Positions 8,782 through 16,838 of a DNA stretch of 64,000 nucleotides are shown here, in pieces. The first letter of the stretch is position 1. Each line of letters begins with the position of its first letter. A program made the translations under genes and the position numbers. The stretch comes from Micromonospora thermarum (GTDB lineage Bacteria; Actinomycetota; Actinomycetes; Mycobacteriales; Micromonosporaceae). The notes under the pieces are model-generated. The model did no database searches. It saw only the letters and a list, made by a program, of their open reading frames with translations, and had not been told where the DNA came from. The stretch covers positions 1-64,000 of the forward strand of contig NZ_JAATEO010000023.1 of the NCBI RefSeq assembly GCF_012034245.1, in the 5' to 3' direction.

Positions 8782-9655
8782 CTCACCGGGCTTGACGCTC
8801 GTACCGACCGGAAGGCCTCGCCCGGGTCAAATCGGGTCCATCACGGACCACACCCAGGGCGGGGTCTTCCGATCTGTCCTGCCGTACGTCTGCCGCCTCC
8901 TTGATCCCCCGGATCACCGAACGACTCGCGCCGTCGTTGACTGGATCGACGGCGGGCCGGGCGTGGCGCCGCTGCCCGCCCTGCTGGAACTGTCGGTGGT
9001 CACCCCGACGAATCCCGGTGTGGGGCGGGCCACCTGACGCGAGACGTCCTCTTCAGGCCTTGGTCCTGGAGAAACCTGTTGGTGGGGCAGTGGTGCTGGT
9101 CGCGATGATGGCTTCATTCGCCGCGCGACGGTATCGACCCACTTCGGAGCGGGCAAGCCGTCCGGCAAGCACCAGGCCCATGGTTGGGTGGCCGGCGGCC
9201 CTCTGACGACGGCTGCCCTCACGGCGGTCACGTCGGCCGACCCCGTCGGGCCGTCCGCCTACGTGCCGGTGAAACCGCCACGATCGGGCCCCGAGCTGCG
9301 GGAATGTGGTTCGGATTCTGCCAAGTATGGTCCACGTATAGCCCTTGAGCTGGGCAAAGGTGAGCCTGTTGTTGGCAGTGCGCGAACCGCCTCGGTCAGA
9401 TGTGCGGTGAGCTGGGAAAACGCGTTTATGCGCATCTGCGGTGAAGGTTCGCGCGTGGCAGCCGAGAGACTCGGCCGTGCCGGCGGCTGGCACCGCGCTT
9501 CATCGCCTGCAGATCAGTGGCCCGCGTCGTTCGGATCCACACGTCGTCGCTCCATACCGAGAGCCCGACACTGCGGGTGGCGGGTGCTACCGGCAGAGCC
9601 AGAGTCCGTCCCTGTCGTGGCGGATCACGTCTCCGCCCGGCTGCCGGGACGGTGG
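8782..9655. other. Non-coding, probably decayed stretch
   Basis: About 870 bases without a convincing gene between the MFS exporter and the convergent monooxygenase. Short open frames on both strands have no recognisable domain. It contains copy 2 of the 43-bp repeat. Confidence 0.5.
9293..9335. repeat. 43-bp dispersed repeat, copy 2
   Basis: Same 43 bp as at 6075 and 12158, with GAATGTGG instead of GAATGCGG. Similarity to the other copies stops directly after GGTCCAC; the flanks are different, so the 43 bp is the common core. Confidence 0.85.
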
Positions 9656-10855
9656 TCAACGCATGTGTTCGGGGCGTACGCCGATGCCTGCCAGCCGGGC
9701 GGGGAGGGCTTGTAGCGCCGGGAACCGCTGCAGCAGGCGGATCGGTGCCGGGGCGTCGATCCGGCCGGTGGCGTGTAGCAGCGGGTCGACGATCCGCCGC
9801 TGCGCGGCGCGCTGGATGTTCTGTGTCACCACCGTCGCGAAGCGCCGGCGCTGCTGTACTGCGGCGAGATCCGCTTCGGTGACCGGCCGCCCGGCGGCGA
9901 GGTTCGGGCCGAGCATCCGGGCGGTGGCCGCGGCGTCCTGCACCGCCAGGTTGATGCCGACGCCGCCGATCGGGGACATGGCGTGTGCGGCGTCGCCGAT
10001 GAGCAGCGCGCCGGGCGCGTGCCACCGCTCCAGCCGGTTGACCTTCACTGTCAGCAGCTTGACGTCGTCCCAGGTGGCGAGCTCACCGACCCGGTCGGCC
10101 AGGACCGGGTGCCGGCGCGTCACCTGGTCCCGCAGCGCGTCCAGCCCGGCCGCGCGGATCTCGTCGTAGCCGCCCTTGGCGATGACGTACGCGCACTGGT
10201 AGTAGTCGCCGCGGTCGATGGCGAGCATCAGCCCGCCGGCACCGACCCGCATCGCCAGGCCGTCGCCGTCGCCGGCGCGGCGCGAGATCCGGAACCACAG
10301 CACGTCCATGGGCGCGCCGTAGTCGACCGGCCGCAGGCCGAGCTCCCGGCGTACCACTGAATCGCGGCCGTCGCAGGCGACCGTGAGCGATGCCTCGATC
10401 TCCAGCTCGCCCTCAGGGCCCACGGCCCGCACGCCGGTGACGGCGCCGGACGCGTCGCGGAGCAGGCCTGTCACCGTGGTGGAGCGCAGCAGCGTGAAGG
10501 TCGGGAACTTCGCTGCCTCGGTCGCGAGCATTTCCAGGAAGTCCCACTGGGGGACGAAGTACAGGTAGTTGTGCGGTGCCGGTAGGCGCGTGAAGTCCGC
10601 AACGGTGTAGGTGCCGTCGTCGAAGGTGGCGCGCAACGCGCCTGCCTTGCGCCCGGGTAGCGCCGCCATCGGTTCGCCGAGCCCGATCTCGTCGAGCATG
10701 TTCAGTGTGGAGGGGTGCACGGTGTCGCCGCGGAAGTCCCGGAGGAAGTCGGCGTGCTTCTCCAGCACGGTGACCTCCACTCCCTGCCTGGCGAGCAGCA
10801 GCCCCAGGACGAGCCCTGCGGGCCCGCCGCCGACGACGCAGACGCTGGTCTTCAT
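9656..10855 (-). CDS. FAD-dependent monooxygenase, class A (PHBH-like)
   Basis: A 399-residue flavoprotein. The N-terminal Rossmann motif VVGGGPAGLVLGLLLARQG binds FAD. A mid-region VACDGRDSVVRRELG matches the DG motif, and GDAAHAMSPIGGVGINLAVQ is the second FAD-binding GD motif of the aromatic hydroxylase family. Enzymes of this group insert one oxygen atom using NAD(P)H. ATG 10855 is chosen because it follows AGGGGAGG and gives the usual start directly before the Rossmann strand. The gene diverges from a TetR regulator, with operator-like sites between them, so it is probably repressed by that regulator and induced by its substrate or a drug. Confidence 0.88.
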   Translation of the reverse strand: MKTSVCVVGGGPAGLVLGLLLARQGVEVTVLEKHADFLRDFRGDTVHPSTLNMLDEIGLGEPMAALPGRKAGALRATFDDGTYTVADFTRLPAPHNYLYFVPQWDFLEMLATEAAKFPTFTLLRSTTVTGLLRDASGAVTGVRAVGPEGELEIEASLTVACDGRDSVVRRELGLRPVDYGAPMDVLWFRISRRAGDGDGLAMRVGAGGLMLAIDRGDYYQCAYVIAKGGYDEIRAAGLDALRDQVTRRHPVLADRVGELATWDDVKLLTVKVNRLERWHAPGALLIGDAAHAMSPIGGVGINLAVQDAAATARMLGPNLAAGRPVTEADLAAVQQRRRFATVVTQNIQRAAQRRIVDPLLHATGRIDAPAPIRLLQRFPALQALPARLAGIGVRPEHMR

Positions 10856-10870
10856 GGATCCTCCCCCTAG

Positions 10871-10890
10871 TAGCAACTCGTGTTGCGTTT
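10871..10890. promoter_or_regulatory. Operator-like inverted repeat, monooxygenase side
   Basis: AGCAACTCGTGTTGCG is an inverted repeat of GCAAC/GTTGC with a short centre, lying 16 bases upstream of the monooxygenase start. It shares the CGCAAC half-site with the second site at 10915-10936. Confidence 0.5.
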
Positions 10891-10914
10891 TGAGTCTGTC
10901 ATGATGGGATGGTG

Positions 10915-10936
10915 TAACGCAACAGTTGGTGCGTTA
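10915..10936. promoter_or_regulatory. TetR operator palindrome
   Basis: TAACGCAACA-GT-TGGTGCGTTA, 22 bp with one mismatch between the 10-bp arms, lying 13 bases before the TetR ATG and between the two divergent genes. Size and position fit autoregulation and repression of the monooxygenase by the TetR protein. Confidence 0.7.
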
Positions 10937-10949
10937 AAGGAGGTGTTCG

Positions 10950-11660
10950 ATGTCTGCCGCCCAGCGACCGGGCGGGCGCAGCGCCCGCGTCCGGGCCGCG
11001 GTCCTCGCGGCCGCCCGCGGTCTCCTCGTCGACGGGTACGCCGAGCTGACCGTCGAACGGATCGCCCAGGCGGCCGGCGTCAACAAGACGTCGGTCTACC
11101 GCCGGTGGACCGACCTGGAAGGCGTCCTCGGCGACCTGCTCAGCGAGTACGCCAGTGAGGTCGTCCCGATCCCGGACACCGGCGACCTCGACACCGACCT
11201 CGAGGAACTGGCGTTGCTGATCCGGCGCGGCATGACCGGCGAACCTGGCGAGCTGATCACCGCACTGGCCGCGGCCGCGCCGCGCAACCCGCGCGCCGCG
11301 CACGTCGTCCGCGGCTTCTTCGCCGAACGGTTCGGCCTGGCCGAGGCCGTCGTCGACCACGCCGTCGCCCGCGGCGAACTGCCTCAGGGCACCGATGCCC
11401 GGGCCGCGATCGAGGTCCTGGGCGCGCCCTTCTTCCTGCGGCTGCTCGTCGTCGACGAACCCATTGACGAGGAGTTCGCCCGACGTACCGCCGCCGCGGC
11501 CGCCGTAGCCCTGCGCTCCGGCGTCTTCAATCCGGCGCGAGAGCCTCGTCCCGCCACGGGCACCAATGCAGTGCCTCCCGCCAGCCGTCCCGGCCGGCAG
11601 CCCGAAGTCCCAGTCGATGATGACCTCGATATGCACGCCGAACCGCGGCGCGCCCAGTGA
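10950..11660 (+). CDS. TetR-family transcriptional regulator
   Basis: A 236-residue regulator. Residues about 14-60 form the TetR DNA-binding domain: RAAVLAAARGLLVDGYAELT, then VERIAQAAGVNKTSVYRRW as the helix-turn-helix. A helical ligand domain of the usual size follows to about residue 193. The last 40 residues (after SGVFNPA) are Pro/Arg-rich and unlike the family, so the original stop was probably lost when the downstream region was rearranged. ATG 10950 has AAAGGAGG upstream. It diverges from the flavin monooxygenase, the probable target. Confidence 0.88.
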   Translation: MSAAQRPGGRSARVRAAVLAAARGLLVDGYAELTVERIAQAAGVNKTSVYRRWTDLEGVLGDLLSEYASEVVPIPDTGDLDTDLEELALLIRRGMTGEPGELITALAAAAPRNPRAAHVVRGFFAERFGLAEAVVDHAVARGELPQGTDARAAIEVLGAPFFLRLLVVDEPIDEEFARRTAAAAAVALRSGVFNPAREPRPATGTNAVPPASRPGRQPEVPVDDDLDMHAEPRRAQ

Positions 11661-11744
11661 CGCCCCAAAGCGGGCACGGTCAGACGTTCGGAGCGGCCCG
11701 CAGGGCGCGCCACCTTCGCCAGTACTGCGCTCACGCCTGTCCGA

Positions 11745-11904
11745 CGGCCTTCCAGGCCAGGAGAAGCGGTTGCGGGACGCCGGGGTCGAGATCACCACGC
11801 CGCTGCGTGAGGAACCATGGGGCGAACGCCTGTTCCAGATCACCGATCCTAACGGCCTGATCATCCAGCTTGTCGAGTGGACCACCCCCGCCGACTACGT
11901 CTGA
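11745..11904 (+). pseudogene. VOC/glyoxalase-fold protein, C-terminal fragment
   Basis: Only the C-terminal half-motif of a vicinal-oxygen-chelate protein is readable: KRLRDAGVEITTPLREEPWG followed by FQITDPNGLIIQLVEW and a stop. The usual N-terminal beta-alpha-beta units are missing and the upstream frame is not protein-like. Remnant. Confidence 0.6.
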
Positions 11905-11959
11905 GCGAAGCATCCGGTGGTGCACTCGCGGGAGGTGACCGCACCACCGGATGCCCATG

Positions 11960-12080
11960 ACGCGCCGACCCTGCAGGGGCTGCGCATCGCGGGCCTTGTC
12001 GTCGACGGGTTGTCGAGCAGGCAAATCGCTCCGGCTCTTCCTCAGCCCGCCCACGGTCGAGCACTCCTGGCCTATCCTCG
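11960..12080 (+). pseudogene. LuxR-type HTH fragment, frameshifted
   Basis: One frame gives LQGLRIAGLVVDGLSSRQIA, the first half of a LuxR helix-turn-helix; a shift near 12030 gives RLFLSPPTVEHSW, the second half. No other part of a regulator is present, so this is a relic. Confidence 0.55.
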
Positions 12081-12157
12081 GGTATGTCGCATGGACTCCC
12101 GTCATCGGTGCCGGCCAGCGCGACGCCGAATCGGCGGGACGGTCACCGCAGGGCGGT

Positions 12158-12200
12158 GAGCTGCGGGAATGCGGTTCGGATTCTGCCAAGCCTGGTCCAC
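12158..12200. repeat. 43-bp dispersed repeat, copy 3
   Basis: Third copy of the 43-bp core, embedded in a longer stretch (12069-12250) related to 5991-6147. It lies about 130 bases from the integrase fragment. Confidence 0.85.
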
Positions 12201-12252
12201 CGGGGTTCGAGCCCAGAGTGGTCCACCGGGGTTCGAGCCCAGAGTGGCCCAC
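12193..12252. repeat. 26-bp tandem repeat, two copies plus 8 bases
   Basis: TGGTCCACCGGGGTTCGAGC plus CCAGAG repeated at 12193-12218 and 12219-12244, then TGGCCCAC. Copy 1 of the dispersed repeat has only one such unit, so this is a local duplication. GGGGTTCGAGCCC resembles a tRNA T-arm but no tRNA can be folded around it. Confidence 0.8.
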
Positions 12253-12261
12253 GCAGGTAGA

Positions 12262-12294
12262 AGGCCATTCCCATTCATCGGGGGTGGCCTTTTT
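12262..12294 (+). terminator. Rho-independent terminator
   Basis: An 11-bp stem AGGCCATTCCC / GGGGGTGGCCT (two G-U pairs), 7-base loop, followed by four Ts. A rare classical terminator with T-tract in this window. No intact gene lies directly upstream, so it is a relic of the former element. Confidence 0.75.
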
Positions 12295-12326
12295 GCTGCC
12301 CGTACAGCAGTTAAGTGCAGCAACGG

Positions 12327-12545
12327 TCATCTGCCGAGGGAATCGCTGAGGCGCTTGAGGGCGTCTCGGGTCGCTTTCGACGAGACCTGTCGTAGCTTGA
12401 GCGCGGTCAGGCAGATGTCGGGCAGGGGCAGGGTGGCGTCGGACGCCTGGGTCTTGGTGTCGCGATGCAGGGGCTGCCCCCGCACGCGTTGCAGTTGGCG
12501 GCCGATGGTCAGCTCTCCGGCGTGGACGGCCGGAAGGCCGTGCTG
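12327..12545 (-). pseudogene. Tyrosine recombinase (phage-type integrase) fragment
   Basis: The minus strand encodes an internal piece of a tyrosine-type integrase: IGRQLQRVRGQPLHRDTKTQ followed by SDATLPLPDICLTALKLRQ. This is the segment around the second catalytic residue (the TKT motif) in actinobacterial integrases. The N-terminal arm-binding part and the C-terminal R-H-R-Y box are absent. It supports the idea that the adjacent repeat and terminator belonged to an integrative element. Confidence 0.55.
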
Positions 12546-12834
12546 GGCCGTTAAGCGGATCCATGGGACCGGCACAGCGGCCGGTGCGATCGAGAGCCGG
12601 CGGAACGTGGGCCCGTATCAGCGGCAGGGAGGCCGCTCGGCATCTCCAGAGTCGAGTCCAGCGATCCGGCAGGAAGACCGCGCTGGCGTGCCCGACGAGC
12701 GGCGGAGTAGCACCGGGTGCCGACACGTCGACCGCCGTGATCCCGCCGAGGGAGGCGGACCGGCCGGCTGCCAACTTGTCGGGTCTCGTGACCTGCGTGG
12801 CAGAACAGTCTCAAGACATGGGCGACGCTTCCGG

Positions 12835-14016
12835 CTAGCCGGGTGGTGACGGCGGCTCGGGCGGGCGTCCGTGGGCGCGGGCTGCGTCGGATATGGCGAT
12901 CCCGGTCAGGACGATGGCAGCGGCGGCGGCGACCACGAGTGGTGGAAGGGGGAGCATCGCCGGTGTCAGGGCGGCCAGCGCAAGGACGCCGATCGGTCGG
13001 GACCGGGACACGCGGCCGAATACCGAGTGCTCGAAGCGGGCGCGCCCGGCCAGGTACAGCGCGGGTCCGCCGAGGATGACGGCGATCCAGGCCGGTGGGG
13101 TGTGCCCGAGTGGATGGGCGATGACAAGTTCGGCGCCGACGGCTGTAGCGACCACGCCGGCCACCATGGTCAGGTGGGCGTATGACGTCGATCGGGCGAG
13201 GCGGACCGGGTCGGCGGAGACGGCAATTGCTTCCGCCAGGACTTGCCCAGCGCGGTAGATGTAGATCCGCCACAGCAGCACGGTGGTCGCGATCGACACT
13301 GCGAACGCTGCGGTTTCATCAGGCGCGAAGCCGCTGCTGCTCAGGGCCAGTCCGGTAACCAGGATCAGCTCGCCGAGCGCGATGATGAAGAGCTGCCGGT
13401 GGCGCTCGGCAATGTGCTCGCCCGAGATCACAAGGTCTTGACCGGGCGTTCGGCCCGCCCCCGGGGTGGGGAAGCCGATTCTGCCTGCCGTGTGGTCAAG
13501 GACCACCGCGAGTGCCCACAACGCGCCGCGCGCCGTACCGTGCACGAGCGCCCCCGCGATCCACGGCAGCGCCGACAGGCCGTACCAGAACAGCCCGCGC
13601 ACGCCGATGCGCTGCAGCTCGTGGCCACGCAGAAAGGCCACGAGGACGAGCCCGCGGCTGAGCTGGATGGCGACGTAGGCGCCCGCGAAGATCAGACCCC
13701 TGTCGCCGAAGGCCTCGGGCACCGCGGCCGCCATCACCAGGGTGCCGACCATGGTCGCGATGACCAGTGCCTGGATTACCAGCCGTTGCGGGTCCGTCCG
13801 GTCGGTTAGCCACGCGGTGCTGGACCAGACCCACCACATGGCCCCCAACAGCACCAGCGTCCGGAAGGCACCGCTCCACCCGAGATCCTCGGCCAGACCG
13901 CGCGAGAGCTGAGCGAGCGCGACGACAAGCACCAGGTCGGAGAAGAGTTCCAGGAACGTAGCCCGCTGTGGATCCTCGGCTCTCCGCAGCAGCCCGGCCG
14001 CTCTGCTCGTCGTCAT
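12835..14016 (-). CDS. ltrA: Low temperature requirement protein A (LtrA) family membrane protein
   Basis: A 393-residue polytopic membrane protein. After a short N-terminus comes the family hallmark RATFLELFSDLVLVVALAQL, followed by about ten hydrophobic segments. The motif GEHIAERHRQLFIIALGELI is also characteristic. LtrA was named from Listeria; its transported substrate or biochemical role is unknown. ATG 14016 is taken because longer starts add a basic tail unlike the family. A truncated paralogue (FATTVPMWRIYLRRAG instead of IATTVLLWRIYIYRAG) remains at 39807. Confidence 0.85.
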   Translation of the reverse strand: MTTSRAAGLLRRAEDPQRATFLELFSDLVLVVALAQLSRGLAEDLGWSGAFRTLVLLGAMWWVWSSTAWLTDRTDPQRLVIQALVIATMVGTLVMAAAVPEAFGDRGLIFAGAYVAIQLSRGLVLVAFLRGHELQRIGVRGLFWYGLSALPWIAGALVHGTARGALWALAVVLDHTAGRIGFPTPGAGRTPGQDLVISGEHIAERHRQLFIIALGELILVTGLALSSSGFAPDETAAFAVSIATTVLLWRIYIYRAGQVLAEAIAVSADPVRLARSTSYAHLTMVAGVVATAVGAELVIAHPLGHTPPAWIAVILGGPALYLAGRARFEHSVFGRVSRSRPIGVLALAALTPAMLPLPPLVVAAAAAIVLTGIAISDAARAHGRPPEPPSPPG

Positions 14017-14412
14017 CGGCTCGCCCGTTCTGCCAGCTCTGCTCCACGTTTGGGGGCATTCTGACATGCGGCAGCGGCGGTGACCGTGGACGTCCTGTCG
14101 TGGACTGGATTGAGCGACCCGCGTTACACGGACGGGGGACGGTCGAGGCCGGTGAGGTCCTTCCATCCGTCGCGCGGGTTCGGATTAGCTCGTCGACCTT
14201 GACCAGGCAAGACGCCCGGTCAGCGACAGAGCGGACACCGCTGGCGTGCGCCGACCAGCCGAGGATCCCGTGGAACTCTCTCTCGGGGTGGCGTCGGATC
14301 CGGCCGAGTCGTTCGTAGAACGGGCGAGGGCGGAGACGTCTGCCCGACCCGTGATGCTCAGCGGGCGAGGGTGACATCCCAATCGGTCCTACGTGCACCG
14401 GGAGGTAGCGGC
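14017..14412. other. Intergenic stretch without a recognised gene
   Basis: About 400 bases between the divergent LtrA and DHFR-like genes. Short frames on either strand show no domain. It must contain the promoters of both genes; I see no clear boxes. Confidence 0.4.
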
Positions 14413-14976
14413 ATGGCCAAGCTGATCTACGTGACTAATGTGTCGCTTGACGGCTATATCGAGGACGAAAGCGGAGCCTTCGACTGGTTCCCGCCCGACG
14501 ACGAGGTATTCACGTTCACCACCAACCTCCTGCGGTCGGTCGGTACTTTCCTTTACGGGCGGCGCCTGTACGAGAAGATGGCTGTCTGGGAAACCGACGC
14601 TGCTCTAGCCGCGCAGTCCGGCCTCATGGCTGACTTCGCGAGCGCCTGGCAAGCGGCGAACAAGGTCGTCTACTCCACGACTCTCACCGCGGTGTCAACG
14701 GCCGCCACCAGCTTGGAGCGCCGTTTCGACCCCGCCGTCGTACACCAGCTCAAGGCCACGGCCGGCAGCGATATCACCGTTGGAGGCGCCAACCTGGCGG
14801 CGCAAGCCATGCGGGCTGGACTGGTTGACGAGTGCCAGTTATTCGTCTGGCCCACGGCCGTCGGAGGCGGCAAGCCGGGGCTGCCTACTGGCGTACGCGC
14901 CGACTTCGCGCTCCTCGACGAGCGCCGATTCCAAAACGGCGTCGTTCACCTCCGTTACCGCCCTCTCGGCCACTAA
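14413..14976 (+). CDS. Dihydrofolate reductase family protein (RibD C-terminal fold)
   Basis: A 187-residue single-domain protein beginning MAKLIYVTNVSLDGYIED, the usual first strand of the RibD-C/YyaP/DHFR-like family. A GTFLYGRRLYEKMAVWE segment and a glycine-rich ITVGGANLAAQAM NADPH-site segment follow at the expected positions. Most members are uncharacterised NADPH reductases, not true dihydrofolate reductases. ATG 14413 is preceded by GGGAGG. It is monocistronic here. Confidence 0.85.
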   Translation: MAKLIYVTNVSLDGYIEDESGAFDWFPPDDEVFTFTTNLLRSVGTFLYGRRLYEKMAVWETDAALAAQSGLMADFASAWQAANKVVYSTTLTAVSTAATSLERRFDPAVVHQLKATAGSDITVGGANLAAQAMRAGLVDECQLFVWPTAVGGGKPGLPTGVRADFALLDERRFQNGVVHLRYRPLGH

Positions 14977-15079
14977 CCAGGGTTACCACCCTGATCTGAG
15001 CGCTGCGGCCTGTGTGACGAACGCCCGCCCACCCATCCGCCGCATGTGAGACCCATGAGCGTTCGCGGGCTGTTTCCCA

Positions 15080-15766
15080 AGCATCGGAGGTGCATCGCAT
15101 GACCGAGTGAACCCTTCTCGGCAGAGCGGATGACTCGCACACCAGCGTTGCGGACCAGGGGCGTCACCCGTCCGTATCCGGCATGCTCAACCCAGGTGCG
15201 GAAGGTGGTCACCCGGCGGGCGCGAGCGGTGGTCTGGGTGAGCCATCCTGCCGCCGGCATGGTGGGGTCCATGCCGGAGACGAAGCAGGCTTGCCGGTGC
15301 AGCAGCACGTTCCGATCCCGTCCGGCCGCGGCGGCGAGCACGTGAAGGTGAGCGAAGAACGCGCGTTGCTCGTTGACGGGCAAGGTCAGCCCGGACGCGA
15401 GCGGATCCCGCCGGGGATGGGCGACGGGTAGCCCTCTGGCGAAGGTCGGTGTTCGCCCGAGGACGGCCCAGAGGACATCGGCTCCATCACCGCGAGCGGA
15501 GTGGAGTGGTGGGCGCGCTGTCCAAGGCCGGCGAGGCGGGCGGTCAGGAGACTGGTGGCCAGGGCCAGGGCCAGGGTCAGCCGCAGCAGGGCCCCGGCCA
15601 GCAGGGGCAGGCTCAGCCGAGCCAGGCTGAGACGGCCGCCCAGCCTGCCGAGGCGTTGCGCCAGGCCGGTCGCAACCTCTGGGATGTCTTTGCGACGGTG
15701 ATAGCGCACCAGGGGCAGGGCCCGCAGCAGCAAAAGCAGTAGGAGCCCGGGCGGGGGCCCCGCCAC
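15080..15766 (-). pseudogene. Possible broken gene, not recognised
   Basis: On the minus strand a GTG at 15766 opens a Leu-rich frame with two hydrophobic stretches (GPPPGLLLLLLLRALPLV; PLLAGALLRLTLALALATSL), which stops at 15386. A second frame then gives a protein-like stretch (NEQRAFFAHLHVLAAAAG; TTARARRVTTFRTWVEHAG) down to about 15080. This could be one frameshifted gene or a coincidence of composition. No family is recognised. The rest of 14977-15829 shows nothing. Confidence 0.3.
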
Positions 15767-15829
15767 AGGCCACTCGTCAAGCAGCCCGCGCGGCTACAGC
15801 AAGATCCCCTTCGCGAGCTCCCAGCCCCG

Positions 15830-16765
15830 TCACGCCTTGGTCTTCGGGTTCTGTCTGAGGTTGCGGGCCTGGTCGGTAACGACGGCTAGGAAGGCCGCGA
15901 GCGCGGGAGCTGGGGGGCCGTCTCGGAGGACGACGACCAGTCGACGTCCGAGTTTCTCCTCGGCGACGTCACGGATCGCAAGGGCTGGGTCTGCTGCGGG
16001 CAGGGTCAGCGCGGGCAGTAGCGCGATGGCTCCGGTGGTGCGTACGAGTTCGAGCTGGACGTCCGCGTCGCTGGACCGGTGCCGTACGTCGGGCTCGTAG
16101 CCGCCGATGGACCGGCAGCTTCCCACGACCATGTCGTGATGGCCGGTGCCGGCGTCGGAGGCCACCCAGACCTCGTCCCGCAGCATGGACAGTGCGACGG
16201 GTCCTCCACGTTTGGCCAGCGGATGTCCGGGCGACAGGACCAGTTTCAGTGGCTCCTCGTGCAGCAGCGTGAACCGCAGTCCTGCCGGCCGGGGGCGTGG
16301 GTGGCCGTCGTACTCGTCGCTGATCACCAGGTCGACCGCCCCGAGCCGTAGTCCCGGCAGCGCTTGTTCGAGTTCGAGCTCGGAGACCTCGGTGCGTACC
16401 TGCGGGTGCTCGACCATCATGCGTGCCACTGCGGGGACCAGGAGGCGACGGGCCGCTGACTGCAGGCCGCCGGCGCGCACGGTGCCGCGCACCTCGCCGG
16501 CCAGCGCCGCCAGATCGGCTGACGCCGCCTCGGCTGCTGTCAGCAGGACCCGGGCGTGCTGTGCGAGCAGACGCCCGGCGTCGGTGAGCCGCACACCACG
16601 GCCGGCCTTCTCGAGCAGGCGCGCGCCGACCTCCTTCTCCAGAACGCTCAACTGCTGGGACACCGAGGACGGGCTGTAGCCGAGAGCCGAGGCCACTGCG
16701 CCCAGGGTCCCTCGTTCCTCGAGCTCGCGGAGCAGACGGAGCCGACGAAGATCCAGCGTGACCAT
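15830..16765 (-). CDS. LysR-family transcriptional regulator
   Basis: A 311-residue LysR regulator. The N-terminal winged HTH is clear (LRLLRELEERGTLGAVASAL, then YSPSSVSQQLSVLEKEVGARL), followed by a periplasmic-binding-protein-like effector domain from about residue 90 (VRGTVRAGGLQ). It diverges from an EamA transporter with 73 bases between them. The inverted repeat CAGGTCCA-N11-TGGACCTG there fits a LysR site. It probably controls the transporter and itself; the effector is likely a metabolite the transporter exports. Confidence 0.9.
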   Translation of the reverse strand: MVTLDLRRLRLLRELEERGTLGAVASALGYSPSSVSQQLSVLEKEVGARLLEKAGRGVRLTDAGRLLAQHARVLLTAAEAASADLAALAGEVRGTVRAGGLQSAARRLLVPAVARMMVEHPQVRTEVSELELEQALPGLRLGAVDLVISDEYDGHPRPRPAGLRFTLLHEEPLKLVLSPGHPLAKRGGPVALSMLRDEVWVASDAGTGHHDMVVGSCRSIGGYEPDVRHRSSDADVQLELVRTTGAIALLPALTLPAADPALAIRDVAEEKLGRRLVVVLRDGPPAPALAAFLAVVTDQARNLRQNPKTKA

Positions 16766-16783
16766 GCGGAGAGACTAACGATT

Positions 16784-16810
16784 CAGGTCCACAAATCATC
16801 ACTGGACCTG
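16784..16810. promoter_or_regulatory. LysR operator
   Basis: Perfect 8-bp inverted repeat CAGGTCCA / TGGACCTG with an 11-base centre, in the 73-base gap between the divergent LysR and EamA genes. This is the usual T-N11-A geometry of LysR recognition sites. Confidence 0.7.
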
Positions 16811-16838
16811 CAGCATGGTGGCGTCGATGCTCTAGGAC

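Noticed and set aside
8782..9655. Genes in the gap before the monooxygenase
   Set aside because: Short frames on both strands, none with a domain, ribosome binding site or sensible composition.
10950..11660. C-terminal 40 residues of the TetR protein as a functional domain
   Set aside because: Pro/Arg-rich, no fold, and the following DNA is decayed; more likely read-through into debris.
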